From Alitta virens (taxonomy: Eukaryota > Annelida > Polychaeta > Phyllodocida > Nereididae), in assembly GCA_932294295.1 (NCBI GenBank), contig OW028576.1, positions 24,559,227 through 24,623,226 on the forward strand: 64,000 nt of DNA. Reading direction: 5' to 3'. The first letter of the stretch is position 1, and each line of letters begins with the position of its first letter. The notes below the pieces were generated by a model. The model made no database searches. It was not told the origin of the DNA and saw nothing but the letters and a program-made list of their open reading frames with translations. The position numbers and the translations under genes were made by a program. Shown piece after piece: positions 43,641-55,744 of this stretch.

Positions 43641-44583
43641 TTTCACATATCTGACTGGCTAAAAGTAAACAAACTCTCTTTAAATGTAGAAAAAAACCAA
43701 AGCAATACTATTCCACACACCACAAAAGAAAATACAGCATCCAGAATTATTCATAAATGGCATGAAGATAGAATTTGTAGATAGATTGAACTTTTTGTGT
43801 ATAGTTATAGACAAACATTTTAAATGGACTCATCACTTTGAAGCTATATCCAAGAAAATATCTAGAACCCTGGGAATCATGACAAAGATAAAACAACAAC
43901 TTCCTTTGAACGCACTTCTTCATATATACAATGCCTTAGAATACTTCCTCGTCTGAATTATGGAATAATGATATGGGGCTGGAAATCTAAGAAATTAACA
44001 TCTCTTCAGAAAAGAGCCATGCATACCATCACAAAGAGCCATTACAGAGCCCATACCACTGAGTTTTTCGAAAATTAAATATGTTAAAAATTAAAGATCT
44101 ATGTGCACTGCAGGACTATAAATTTAGCTTTAAATTTGGAAACTCATTGTTACCTCATAACTTCACAAATGAAATGAAAAAAAAATCTAGAAAATAAAAC
44201 CCACAGATATGTAACCAGACATATCAAAATATAAAGCTACCCGCTGTGAGACATGAATTTGCCAGACACAGTATATCCTATAACTGTCCTAAAAACATTA
44301 AACAATATGCCAAGTATTTTTAAAGAAAAATTAAACACACATAGCTTCCACGGTTTAAATTATGTGTGAAAAAGAAGACAGTTGAGGCTTATAGTGAAGA
44401 ATGCAATACACCAAATTGTTACTCATGCAAATTTAATAGGCCTACAAATCAAAATTGCTTGTCATAATCTTTTACTTTTACAAAAATTTCCTTTTATTAC
44501 ATTACATTTGTAACTGTGTACTCTTCCCTAAAGCGGCATGTCATTAAGCCTTTTGGAAGAGTAGCTTTATTCAATAAACAATG
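43641..44583 (+). mobile_element. 5'-truncated LINE, block B only
   Basis: Encodes, with stops and frame changes, the C-terminal part of a non-LTR reverse transcriptase: ISDWLKVNKLSLNVEK, then FLCIVIDKHFKWTHHFEAIS, ALLHIYNALE, LNYGIMIWGW and LQKRAMHTITKSHY. This order is typical of jockey/CR1-like LINEs. The tail ends near AATAAACAATGAT. Block A (7,966-7,995) has no insertion between GCTGCAATGCAAAA and TGTGTGTTACGAAAG, so it arrived after the duplication. Confidence 0.8.
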
Positions 44584-44613
44584 ATATATATGTGTGTTAC
44601 GAAAGATTACATA

Positions 44614-44816
44614 GGGCGGGGGCCTAGCTCAGAGATAGTGCTCTGGGCTTCCAACCGCTGTGTCCCGGGCTCAAGTGTGCCACGAGTGGCCCTTGTTGTG
44701 GGGTTTGATTCACATTCGAGCCTAAGTTGGATGGCTGTTTCCTCCTTCGTCTCATTGTCGTGGTTTCTGCCTGTCCTAATTAGTCCAACTGGTGCATAAT
44801 CACACACACGCACACG
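44614..44816 (+). mobile_element. tRNA-derived SINE, copy 4
   Basis: Duplicate of the SINE at 8,019, starting GGCGGGGGCCTAGCTCAGAG. It has about 35 extra bases (GTGTGCCACGAGTGGCCCTT region) between the head and the body. Ends in a CACACA tail. Confidence 0.75.
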
Positions 44817-45648
44817 TAATAATACAAACTTATTATAGTTTTTTATGCGTTTGTTCTTGTTTTTCATAGCAACATTGATAGTAAATGGGGCTGCGTATAG
44901 CAAATAGAGAAAGTATGATTTTTTCGATGATATCTGTGCATTCAAACGCAGGACACAGTGCTCATGTCACCAAATACAGTTCTACAGTTTGAATTTAGTC
45001 CTGATGTCTAATTTTAGTCATAGTCTGATTCTAGTCTTATAGTCCTATTTTAGCCCTTTCGGGGAAGACTAACATAATGAAAATTTTAAACAGGATCATC
45101 CACAATAATAATAGTCTTGAATTTACTTGCCTATAATTAAAGTAGTTTTAATAAAACAGTAAAATAAAAGGAAAAACACGTCTGTGTCCAATATTGCGTT
45201 TATGCTTTATGCAAGGTGGTGTTGATAATGAGGCATTTGGGGGTTATTATAGTGAGAAATGTAAAAGGCAATGATACAACACACATCAATGGTCCTAAAT
45301 GAGTCACTGAAGTAAGTAATACGCATGAACCAACCCATTGATTATCAGGAAGAGAGTGAAAACACTAAATGTAATTTAAGTTAGTGAAAAATAACCTATT
45401 TGCACACAGTCCTAACAAGGAAGTTTGAAACATTTTGCTCATAAAGTTTCCCCAAAAATAGAGCCAAAGCCAATATCATTGATTCATTTCAACTGAAATC
45501 TTACTAAGACTGCATGTGTATCATAATTTGGATTAAAAACATCAGTATCTGCTGAAACAGGCACATCTGGGTAAAATCCATACAACACTGCACATAGGCA
45601 AGCCAATACTGCAGCATTAATTGTGAAAATTAAGGGAAAAGTACTGAG
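44817..45648. repeat. End of duplication block B
   Basis: Matches 8,211-9,018; homology stops at about 45,648. No gene. Confidence 0.6.
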
Positions 45649-46789
45649 GACTGGGCAAAAGTGTATATGCATTAGACCATAGCAATTCACTGAAGTCTTC
45701 GTTAAAAAGCTAGTTAATGTTATGTACTCATTCAGTTTGTGCACTGCTTGATTTAACCGATAATAATTAGTTCAAACAGCAGTAAATGGTATATAAATTT
45801 GTTAATGTTTGATATTTAAATTATCATTCACTTAAAAGTTATTGTCATATATTGTAATAAACATTGTAAGAATTCCCACATCATTTGATCATTGCAGACA
45901 AAAAGGCAGCAAAAAGCTACACTGAGAATATATTACACCACCTACAACATGATCAGTAAGTGGCCACCTCATTTTTATCTTGAATAAATAACATATTTGT
46001 GACAAATAATTATAATAAAACCTCCTGCAAATGTATATTCAAACACAAATGCCTAAATACAGTGGAGCATGAAAGTGTATACTCTTTAGCACATCAGCAA
46101 ACAAAAAAGTATTATGGCATTTTCAAAACTAGCCACCAAAGCGTTTGCAATTATGACAATGCTGTCACTTTATTTTAAAAACACATTTTGGCTGAAAGCA
46201 ATGACAAGACTCAGGGGTGAATACAATTTTGGGGTCAGAGACATTATTGATATATGGTTGCCAGTGGTTATATCTAAATAGTGTTCTAAATGGAGTTTCC
46301 ATGGGAGCAAAATTGACAATATACCACATGAAACTATAAATACTAAGTGAAAGGCACAATGAGATTGTTATCATAGCTAGTTGTTGATATTAGTAGCAAA
46401 TAAAATCCACATGATGTACTGTAACTGGTTTTACAGCAATATGTTCCATATGGTAAGCAAATATGACATGACTTATATATATATATATATATATATTATG
46501 AGCTCTGAAGTTGCGCAAGTTTCAAGTGAATTTTTCGCTCAATTTGGGTTCATTTTAGCTTAGCTTTAGGCGTTCTGGCAGTAGATGGTATTCCTCTGTT
46601 CCAGATCCATTTTCTTCTGTATAGTTTGCGACTGGGTGGAATGTAGAATATATACAATTATTTACAATATATACATTTTGTTTCCCTCTATATTATTCTA
46701 TATCTTGCTGAGCCTCCGAATGGTGCCCTGCAAGTATTGGTCCTCGTATATACATCTTACAGTTAATACTTCTAATTGCTAGGCCACTA
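45649..46789. other. Gene-free DNA with a possible Tc1-type relic end
   Basis: No gene. At about 46,058, CAGTGGAGCATGAAAGTGTA resembles Tc1/mariner terminal repeats, but no partner end was found. An AT dinucleotide run lies at 46,473-46,497. Confidence 0.4.
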
Positions 46790-47218
46790 CTGCTGCTTTG
46801 CATCCTAGTTCCATATTCCTTCGGTGTGGTACATTTGTGGACCCCAGAACTTGACTAATGCATTCTTAAAGGCAAGTAAACTTGGTGCATTACCACTTTT
46901 TTAGTAATTCATTCTACTCTTTGACTGTTCTTGTGGTGAAGAAGTTATTCCTCAGATCAAATCTCGGGGTTCTCGTCTTGAAGAGTTTAAATCTGTGCAG
47001 TCATGGTGTGCATTCAGAGTCATAGATGCTGTGCAACATTTTAAACAGCTCAATCATGTCCTCTCGCGTGCTTCAAGTATTTCACTATACTAATTGCGCA
47101 TACTCTAGATGACTCCTTACTAGTGATGTATATAGTGGTACGAACACTTCCTTGTCCAAGTGTATAAACGTCCTCCTGATGAGTCCTATTACTTTGTTTG
47201 TCTTCTTGATGATCACTC

Positions 47219-47803
47219 TGTGGCGAACTAGACGGAAGGCCCGGGGCCAGGTAGCCGCAAGAGCCCGAGAACTGGAGGAACTCCGAAGACGACCCAGTGT
47301 GGAAACAGAGGGCCGAGAGGCTGCAGAGCGACAGGCCGATCTGCTCTACTAGGAGGTGAGACCGGCTCACCCAGGAGCGAGACCAGTGGTGGGAGGAAAT
47401 CTGCTGGGCTCGCGGATAGGCTCCTCAGTAGGGCATTAGGAAGACGGAGGATGGACGTAGTACCTGGAGACCGGACTCTAGAGGCCCTCTCCACCCAGTT
47501 GACGGAGTTATGGCCACAACTAGCGGGATCCAAAGGGGTGGTATAAATACGTCTTGTGTTGGAAATCCCCCCTTTCTCGGACAGAAGGGGCGAAACCAGG
47601 GGAATTTGTGGTTATAACCTGGTGAGTGACACTCCAGGAATGCGTACTGGTCCATGTGACCGTGGTGGAGGTGGGGTTGCTCCAGCCGCTTCCTGGCAGT
47701 GTATTACAGGACATATAGTAGACAGGCTGTGCGGCGGGGCAGGGAATAATAAAGAGTAAAATTGTTCTTTGAATGTCAGCTTGTCATCTACTAAAGTAAC
47801 CAC
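47219..47803 (+). mobile_element. Solo LTR of Ty3/gypsy type nested in the CR1 remnant
   Basis: GC-rich block of 585 bases from TGTGGCGAAC to GTAACCAC, splitting the LINE between two adjacent coding motifs. It has a promoter-like GGTATAAATACG (about 47,540) and AATAAAGAG (about 47,748) in U3-R-U5 order. The plus orientation is inferred from these. No clear 5-bp target duplication and no internal retroelement genes. Open frames within it are not genes. Confidence 0.6.
47541..47552 (+). promoter_or_regulatory. TATA box of the solo LTR
   Basis: TATAAATA between GC-rich flanks, about 325 bases into the LTR and about 205 bases before AATAAA. Position and sequence fit an LTR promoter; activity is not known. 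Confidence 0.4.
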
Positions 47804-48870
47804 TTTTCAGACCAGCTGTCCAATTTCTCCAAGTAATTATTAATAGCTCCAAAGTTGGAGCATTCTCAGGCTATGTGGAACAGTTTGGAGTCATCAGCAA
47901 ACATGTAGACTGTGTTTTCTAGGCTATCCAGGAGGTAATTTATGTATAGTACAAACATCAAAGGTCTCAAAACTGAGCCTTGAGGTATTCTGCTAGTAAC
48001 TTCTACAGGTTCTGATTTTCATCTCCAACTGCTACAAAGAGCTTTTTATCCTTTAGGAAATATTGAATCCAATTTTTGATGGGGTCTTGTATGCTGTAGT
48101 ATAACATTTTCTTTAGAAGCCTACAATGTAGGAGTAGATCAAACACCTTCCTAAAGTCCAGATATATCACTTCCATACTGTCACCATTGTCGAGTGCCTG
48201 TCCACAGATCTAGGATTTTCAATAACTGCAACGCTGTTGATCTGCTTGGTAGAAACCCATACTGTCTTGTGGTGAATAGTTTATGCTTGAATATATGTTT
48301 CATCCATATATTGTATTATGGATGCTAAGAATTTGCAGGCAATACTTGTGAGGCTCACAGGTCTATCATTCTCACACAAGGTCCATGTTCCCTTCTTATG
48401 TTTTGCACAAACCCTAGCGTCTTTCCATTTCAATGGTAGCTTTTTGGCTTGTAGGGAGTTTTTCAAGATTATCTTGAGAGGAAAAACTACATCATTAACT
48501 GGCTCTTTCAAAATCCAAGTTGTAATGCGGTCAGGACTAGGTGACTTTCTGAGCTTTAGCTTCATGATCTTTTTTGGCAATTATGTCTCAGTGATAGTTC
48601 CCTCTTGTTGGAAGTGTAGTTGCAGTACTGGGCCTAGTGTTGGTATGTGGTTCCTTCGTGGAAACTGAGGCAAAAAAGTGGCATAGGGCTGCAGCCTTGT
48701 CTTTGTCACTCTCAGCTAATCTAGGTTCCCCATCTATGATTGTCTCGAGTTCTGGGATCTCCATTTTGGTCCTGGTTAGGCTGTTTATATATGTCCAGTC
48801 CTTTTTGGGGTTGGTCTTGACTTATTTTTCCACCTGCTCCTTTCTTGCCAGGTTCCTAACTTCACAACAA

Positions 48871-49189
48871 AAACATGAATTGCGTTCGGACGGTGTGCCC
48901 AATTTGGAAAAAAAATTGACAGCTATGGAGGACATGTCAAATTACTGTAACTATATGTCAGTTAGCACACAGTTCATGCACTGTTTGTGTGCAGTTCAAT
49001 ATAAATTAGCATATGAGCAAAGTTATGCCCCCTTTAGGCCTTTATACATATGGAATATCACCATGCTTGTACTGGTGTCTCACATGAGAAGTCACTCTGT
49101 GATATGTTTACAGTTTCTTCAGCAGTCAGAAATGTGCATACATTTGTACAGACAACAGATAACCTTTCTTAAAGTATATCTATTCAATT
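48871..49189. other. Gene-free DNA
   Basis: No supportable feature; open frames here look random. Confidence 0.4.
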
Positions 49190-49930
49190 GAAAACATAAT
49201 ATAGTTTCAGTCAGAATTATTCAATACTTTTGACAAAATACACACTTCTTTTTTACAAATATAAAAACATTTGATAGGTCAAAAGTGCGCATACACTTCA
49301 ATTGATATCTAGTTGCACAATGTTTAGCCCACGTAATAACAATCATTTTTTCCCCATAATTCAACACAAGTTTCTGTCATGTGTAGGGAGATATTTTCGA
49401 TCGTTTCTCATGGAAATTTTATGAATTATTTTCAACGTTTGGTGACACAATGAATGTAAACTTGTCTTTTCTATTCACTGCACAAATTTTCAACTGGGTT
49501 TATGTTGACACTTCAAGATGACCACTCCAAAAAATTAAATATGGTTTATTTTGAGCCATTCGGACAATGTATTGCAATGCTGATGCACCCAATTTCAACC
49601 TGGCTTCAGTTTTCTGACTGAGGGCTTCTTTCAGATTTTTGACGTAATCGTCATCTTTCTGAATCATATCATGCCTGCTTCACTGGCTCTGAAGCGACCT
49701 CAAATCAAATTGTTTCTTTCACCATGCTTGATTGTTGGCACTTTGAGTGATGGACAAAAATTAGGTTTTTCAGCCACAGTGGCTCTCAGTATATTGGGAC
49801 CGAACTCGGTCGGGCCTTCAACCCTTATGATACTGGAGGCAAGATTTTACTTGCTTTCTACAATAAGAGTCCTTTTCTTACTGGCTAGCTATGTAGCCCA
49901 TCTTCCTGCAGCTGTCTCTTGACTTTGCCA
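49190..49930 (-). mobile_element. Tc1-like DNA transposon remnant
   Basis: On the minus strand, fragments of a Tc1 transposase are readable across frames: PTIKHG at about 49,712-49,736 and LEW...NPVENL at about 49,478-49,541, the latter being the block around the third catalytic acidic residue. Surrounding DNA (TTTTCTGACTGAGGGCTTCT) is also typical of this family. Heavily mutated, not functional. Confidence 0.6.
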
Positions 49931-50049
49931 GAGCTCCTCCAGGTCATCGCACATTCTTTTTGGTCATTCTGGAGTTTATTTTCACCACTTTTATCTTGGT
50001 TGATGGTGGTAGTTTCTGACCTTTCCTGATATTTTTCACAAACAGGTAA

Positions 50050-52350
50050 AATTGTTTCAGGCAAATGATTTAATTATAAATGACAGCAAAACTAACTACG
50101 TGGTGTTTTGTGGAATGAAAAAATATTCCTGATATTTTAAAAGAAATAAAACTGAGGGATAAAATCATCCATAGGAACAATACAGCAAAATATTTTGGTG
50201 TCATTCTTGACTCAAAACTAAACTTTAATGAGCACATATCTCAAATATGCAAAGGACTAGTTAATGTTATCAGTGCATTTAAAATCAAAAGAATAAGGTC
50301 ACAAACAAAGGAAAAATGCAATTGTACCATGCTTTCATTCAAAGATAAGCTATGGAATTGAAATTTACGGTACAGCTGCCAATAGATACCTAAAAAGGAT
50401 TGAAATTTTGCAACATAAGGCCTTAACAACACTCTTTAATCTTGATCCACTAACTTCCTCAACATCCCTACATAAAATGAAAATATTGCCGCACATATAT
50501 GAAAACTATTTCCAAGAATTAGCAGATAACAATTATCCAAATACAAGAAATAGAATGAAACTAGACTCCACTCTGTTCCAAGGGAACAGATAGAAATGAT
50601 TCACCATACCGTAGTGTAGTCATCTTTGTTTGTAGTCGAGTAGAATTAGATGACAGATGAGATAGAGAGAGATAAATGAAAATACTGTGTAGTAGACTCC
50701 GATACCTTTGAATAATGAGGACCTAAATATATAGAAAAGACGAGAATTGAAATATCCGTAGTCGAGTCAAATAAATACCAGTTCCCTATTACACATTTAC
50801 TCCTCAAAAACAAGGGTTGGGTAGATATTCAATAGGCAGGAAGTTGTGTACCTTGTTACAATTTCCAGAATATCTAAGTAGCCTCATCAGAGGCTTTACT
50901 TCAAAATGTTTTGTATGCACAGATGACCTTGACCTTTAAGCAGAGGTCATCTGAAATGGCCCTTCACAATTTCTTCAACTACTCCAACTTACAAATTAAA
51001 TTTGGTGAATATACGTCAGTCCGATGGGTGGTAACTATGCTGAGGTATTTGAGATGTCATGGAGATGTCACTAAACCTCTTAGCAAACAGTCTTGAGGGA
51101 TTTTTGTGCATAAAAGTTGTCAAAATTGCTAGTTTTTCACAATTGACCTTGAATTTTGACCTTTTCTCGCATCAAGGTCAAATTTCCCATAATACTCCAA
51201 AAGCCCTCTGTTAGATCATGTCATGACACTTTGCTAGAAACTCATTGATCAAAATTAAGGGAGATACAGCCGTTTGAATTTCGTAAGTTTGAGGTCAACT
51301 GTGACCTTGACCTCGATTAATTTGTTACCTTTACCTATCTAAGTACTATATTTGATCCAAAGATGGTCCAATTTGGGCCACCCAGTCAAAAGTTATTAGG
51401 CGTTAAAATTTTTGGGGCAAACAGCAAAATCTAAAACCCTTTACCCGATCGCCACCACAAGTCCGGCTGCACTGGATTGGTCATAACACAACATAAATCT
51501 GTGCTTGTCTGTTTCCCACCATATGGGGTTCTTGAGATTCCGGATGCCAATTGACTTTTAGGGGGGTGTATGGATCACCCCTTTCCACTTGACTGAGCAT
51601 CAAAATGACCCCTCAGATTAAAAGACCTTATAGCACAAGCAAACATACTACAATATCAAAGCTGTATCTTTACCTGTTTTTTAGATATTTCAATAGAAAT
51701 TTTTGTTAAAATCGACTTAAAATAACCTGTGACCTTGAGAAATATATCAAGGTCATTTCGGTTTTACAGAATTGTAGTGCTACCTAAGGTTCACCTACCC
51801 ACCAAATTTCGTCCCGGTAGGATCAAAATTTGGTGGCGAAGAATAATAATAATAATTTTAACAAAAACAATATGATTCACCATAGTGATGGTGAATCATA
51901 ATTAAAATTGCCCAGAGTAAGAACAGAACAAGACAAAACAATTACGAAATATCAGGGAGCATGCATATGGAATGAAATTATTTCACAGATGCCGTCACAT
52001 TTTGAGGCAGAGAAAGTTTCATTAAAGGCATGTAGTAGAACGATAAAGAATTATCTTCTTTAAATAAATTATCAACCATCGTAATTTTTTTAATATTTCC
52101 AGATATTATTCCAAATTATCAAAATTTTGATTCAACTACCAATTATAGCATACAAATTACTTTATTCAACTCTGTTTCAATATCATTTTAATATCATTTT
52201 AATATACATGTAATTATTATCTCAATATCACAATGTATTGTTGTATATTCTCTAATTTGTATCATTCAAAATGTTTGCTTGAGAATTAATTTGTACCAGC
52301 TCGATAAGCATATAAGCTTCTTCTGGTAAATAAACATACAAACAAACAAA
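50050..52350 (+). mobile_element. 5'-truncated LINE, split by a nested element
   Basis: Reverse-transcriptase C-terminal fragments: QANDLIINDSKTNYVVF (about 50,063), KYFGVILDSKLNFNEHI (about 50,190), YGIEIYG-like (about 50,345), LQHKALTTLFNLDPL (about 50,408). After the nested element: LPRVRTEQDKTITKYQGACI (about 51,905) and WNEIISQMPSHFEAEKVSL. The 3' tail ends in an AAAC repeat (52,330-52,352). Confidence 0.75.
50597..51898. mobile_element. 1.3 kb nested non-autonomous element, hairpin-ended
   Basis: Starts ATGATTCACCATACC and ends in a perfect 12-bp-stem hairpin, ATGATTCACCAT-AGTG-ATGGTGAATCAT, preceded by an AAT repeat (51,842-51,858). The left end is inverted relative to the right end. 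The LINE frame resumes right after it. Interior has no gene and contains several TGACCTTGACC phrases. The layout (short inverted end plus terminal hairpin) recalls Helentron/Helitron-2 type elements, but this is inference. Confidence 0.6.
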
Positions 52351-53054
52351 CAATTGTTCACTTTCAAGAATCTGAAAATGCTTGATGCAGATGATGTAGA
52401 CAATGTCATGTTAATTTTATTACAGTGACTGCTCATCCACAAATATTAACCATAAGTTATTGTTCTGCTTTCTTATGCCTTCGGTCTTTTCTCAGATGAA
52501 CTCAACTTAATTTGGGTTAAATAAAACCAATTTAGATAAGATTCTACACTAAGCTCCTGAGCAATTAAGGTTCAATTATCTCATAATAGGTATAAACAAC
52601 AGATAAAGAGATTATATCATAAACTGAGATATTCTGTTTTAGGATTATAGAAGTTTTAACTAAAACAATATTACACTATTAAATTTTCATTGTGCATTGC
52701 GCAGAAATCTGAGTTAACTGGTATTTGAGGTCGTCACCCACTATGTTACCAAATGGTAGAACAAGGCATGACTTGAGTATGAGGTCAACCTCTGCTAGTC
52801 AAAGCTTCTTTTTTGGCACTGGTACAGACCACAGTAGTAATGTTACTGACCAGAAACGTCAAATTATTCCAATATGCTCAAATCAATTTATTGACTGCTA
52901 AACTGTTTGATTGAACCAGACACGTTTTTATAATGTCATCGTGACATCATGCTTCTAGAATGAAGTGGAAATTGAAGACAAACTGTTTCTAGGGTAACAT
53001 AAAAATTTTGTAAGAATCTTAGGAGTGGAAAATTCCACTGATATAAGTCTTGTT
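52351..53054. other. Gene-free DNA
   Basis: Nothing supportable seen. Confidence 0.4.
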
Positions 53055-53212
53055 GGTGGGTGGATTGGGGCTTTACATCCAGTATTTCTGCACCTGATGA
53101 GCTATTTAGGCCAGACACTAGACAAGGACCATGGCAATGAGATGATGAATGAAACAGCCATCCAACTTAGGCTCAACCCGGAATTAAACCAGGGACCCAG
53201 TGGTTGGAACCA
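53055..53212 (-). mobile_element. tRNA-derived SINE, copy 5 (truncated head)
   Basis: Minus-strand copy of the first SINE family, from GGTTCCAACCACTGGGTCCC to CCACCCACC; the A-box half of the head is missing. Confidence 0.7.
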
Positions 53213-53392
53213 CCTGTATATTGGGGTAGCTTCCAATAAAATCAGATCCTTCAGTATTCTCATTGGCCAATCTGCAATGACTTCATTATCATAATGCAGG
53301 AGATGATGTTGGTTGAAAATTGTCCTGTTCCTGTGTCATATTATAACCAGGCATGCTTTGTCATATGAATGTTTAAACTCCCCTTTCACATA

Positions 53393-53632
53393 GCCGGTTT
53401 TACGGGTGAATCGGCGGGTTCTACGGGTGAATCGGCGGGTTCTACGGGTTAATCGGCGGGTTCTACAGGTGACTCGGCGGGTTCTACGGGTGACTCGGCG
53501 GGTTCTACGAGTCACTCGGCGAGTTCTGCGGGTCACTAGAAGTAAGCCGACGGGTAGCAGGAGTAACTCGACGGCTTCCAGGAGTAACCCGCCGAGTTGT
53601 AGTAGTAACTCGCCGACTGCTACCAGAGTCAG
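53393..53632. repeat. 21-bp minisatellite that changes orientation midway
   Basis: Six to seven units of the type GGTTCTACGGGTGAATCGGCG (21 bp) run from 53,393 to about 53,535. They are followed by four 21-bp units of opposite sense (AGTAACTCGCCGAGTTGT-like) to about 53,630. The unit contains no stop, so long arginine-rich open frames exist on both strands; these are not genes. It interrupts the TLR 5'-flank homology between blocks B and C. Confidence 0.85.
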
Positions 53633-53676
53633 CATCAGCGTAGGCAGGGAGAGGGGTTGTATATACTTTAAAAGGC

Positions 53677-54180
53677 TGCTGCTCCCCTTATATCAGGCCG
53701 ATTCTCGTCAAATATAAATTAATTGTAGTATAGTTCATACTGATTCCATACGTGTTTTCAGATCGAAAATATACCGAATATTAAGCGAGTTATTGGTCTG
53801 AGAAGTCAGCTAGGTTGGCGGAGGCAAACAGTGGTGCTCCCGCAGACGTCCGCGCCGGGACTGTATCAATGCTGAGCGCTTCTTTGAAAGGCTGCTGCTT
53901 CCCAAGTACGACTGGATTGTAGTATAATTCATACTGACTCCATAGGTGTTTTCGGATTGAAAATAGACCAAATATTAAGCGAGATATTCGTCTGAGAAGG
54001 CGGTTGTCTGGCGGCGGCTGCTGCTCCATTAATATTAATCAGATTTTCGTAAAATAATATTGAATTATAGTAGAGTTCATACTTATTCCACACAGAATTT
54101 CAGATTGAAAATAGACCAAATATTAAGCGAGATATTCGTCTAAGAAAGCAGTTCTCTGGCGGCGGATAGGTTCTCTGTGC
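53677..54180. repeat. Three longer tandem units
   Basis: Units beginning GGCTGCTGCT at about 53,678, 53,889 and 54,017 share CATACTGATTCCATA-like and GAAAATAGACCAAATATTAAGCGAGATATTCGTCT-like segments. Unit lengths differ through internal indels. No gene. With the minisatellite it forms a repeat block specific to block C. Confidence 0.75.
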
Positions 54181-54858
54181 ATGTTCATGACTTGAATGGT
54201 GTGGTCAATATTTGTGACCATGATGCATTGCACGCATTGAATTTCCGGCTACCGGGGCCGAGAATCCCGGTTTGGGCCCGAGTTGTTATTACAATCCTGA
54301 AATTACCATATAATATTACATGAAACCATATATTCAATTGATTTACATAATAAAATGGGAATATTGATGTTCTGACTGAAAGTTCTAAATTTGTTAAACA
54401 AAGGTATGACTGTAGCCAGGATTACTGATTCCATTACATGATAAGTGGCATCTCAAATCATGACTACTGTTCGCTGCAACGGCAGTTGAACAAAATACAC
54501 CTACAATAACAGATTCTGCATCAATATCTTAAAGTGTGATGCAAACATCATTATCAAACAGCAGATTACGGGAATGAAATAAAAAACACAAAAGCAATAG
54601 AAGTCCTTAGTGATCCATGCATCACACATGCTAGGATGTTTAAAAATGCTAAATCATTTTTTTTATTTATTTAAATACTTGCTTTATGTCATTTATAATA
54701 CAATGGACAATAATACACAATATTCAAATTTTCCATGAACAATCATCCGATTAACCATACAGTTAGTGAGAGCATAGTTCCATTAAAATTGAAACAAATG
54801 ATTCAAAATATTTCTTTTACAAAAGCTTTAAACAGTAAATTTAGTACTGCTCCTTCAG

Positions 54859-55592
54859 GAAACCTGGCCATTTGGCTGTTGCTGCTTTACATTTTGGATG
54901 GAATCCACCAGGGAGACCCACGTGCTGACACCTGCTGTAAATACAACATGAATCACACAACATATACTGGCTACACTGGTTCCTACTGCTTTTGTTATCA
55001 TTGTTTTGGGACTCATGTACAAGAATCGTTACAGAATCAAATTCTGATATTATATCATGAAAAATCAACTACGTCAAAACAGAAGGAGTGAAGTGCTAAG
55101 AACCAGTGGACATGGAAGTGTAGAAGCACTGTATAGAGATGATGCACCAAATGTGTTCATATTTTGTTCTGATGACGATACAGACTGGCTTTATGACGAA
55201 GTTGTCCAGGACTCGAAGATTTGTGGGGTTACTCAACTTTTTCATGCAGATGTGACATTGACATGGGAGACGCTTAGACATCATCAGTTGCTTCCTTAGA
55301 TGCAGCTGCTGTCTGTATGTGTGTGATTACACCTAACTTCTGTGAAGATGGTGTTTGTCTTTGGGAGCTTGAAATGATCTTGGCTAAAGGAGAGGAATCA
55401 GTTCTTTTCTTTTGCAAAGAGCAAGTTGATCCAAATGAGCATAATTACGCCAGTAGAATGATTCATTTCTATAATCATATTGAGTATGGAGAATCTGATT
55501 CAGAAAGACAAGTTTGCTGGAACAAACTGAAAAGCTTTATTTAAGCCAATGCAAATACTGGAATATCTGATTCTGATCCTGTAAGGCTATAG
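54859..55592 (+). pseudogene. Toll-like receptor copy C, LRR-less pseudogene
   Basis: Begins like TLR-A/B after a CAG acceptor: signal segment and first cysteines of the LRR N-cap. At about 54,969 it jumps directly to the transmembrane region (GGCTACACTGG), so about 1.9 kb with all LRRs and the C-cap is deleted. The junction changes frame. Further breaks are a TGA after the transmembrane segment (about 55,034), a one-base loss near 55,205 in the TIR, and an early stop at about 55,543. The 3' flank matches TLR-A to 55,744 and has the empty ATTAAG site at 55,640. Not translatable as a receptor. Confidence 0.9.
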
Positions 55593-55744
55593 AGTCACAT
55601 TGATTAGGTTTCTCTTGTTGAGATGGGGTAAAGTACATGATTAAGCAATCTAATTTAAACATTTCACTCATGACTCGATAATTTTGGTCAAAAATGCAGG
55701 GCAAATGAATAAAAAATGTAGTATATATACTGTACATAAGATAC

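Larger units (their letters stand above)
46790..48870 (-). mobile_element. CR1-like LINE remnant, minus strand
   Basis: Degenerate reverse transcriptase read on the minus strand: KTNPKKDWTYI (about 48,800), KSPSPDRITTWILKEP and NDRPVSLTSIACKFLASII (48,300-48,560), QYGFLPSRSTALQLL (about 48,250), catalytic FADD (about 47,895), LEKLDSWSEKW (about 47,820), then IGLIRRTF, VRSHLEYAQLV and APSLLAFKNAL (46,860-47,200). Many stops and frameshifts. It is interrupted by the solo LTR at 47,219-47,803. Confidence 0.8.

Noticed and set aside
47050..47803. Several open frames of 60-106 codons
   Set aside because: Lie in the GC-rich solo LTR and the flanking LINE remnant; no domain, both strands equally open.
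48318..49191. Plus-strand open frames of 116 and 184 codons
   Set aside because: Antisense to the CR1 reverse transcriptase or in gene-free DNA.
53336..53717. Arginine-rich open frames on both strands
   Set aside because: Caused by a stop-free 21-bp minisatellite unit.
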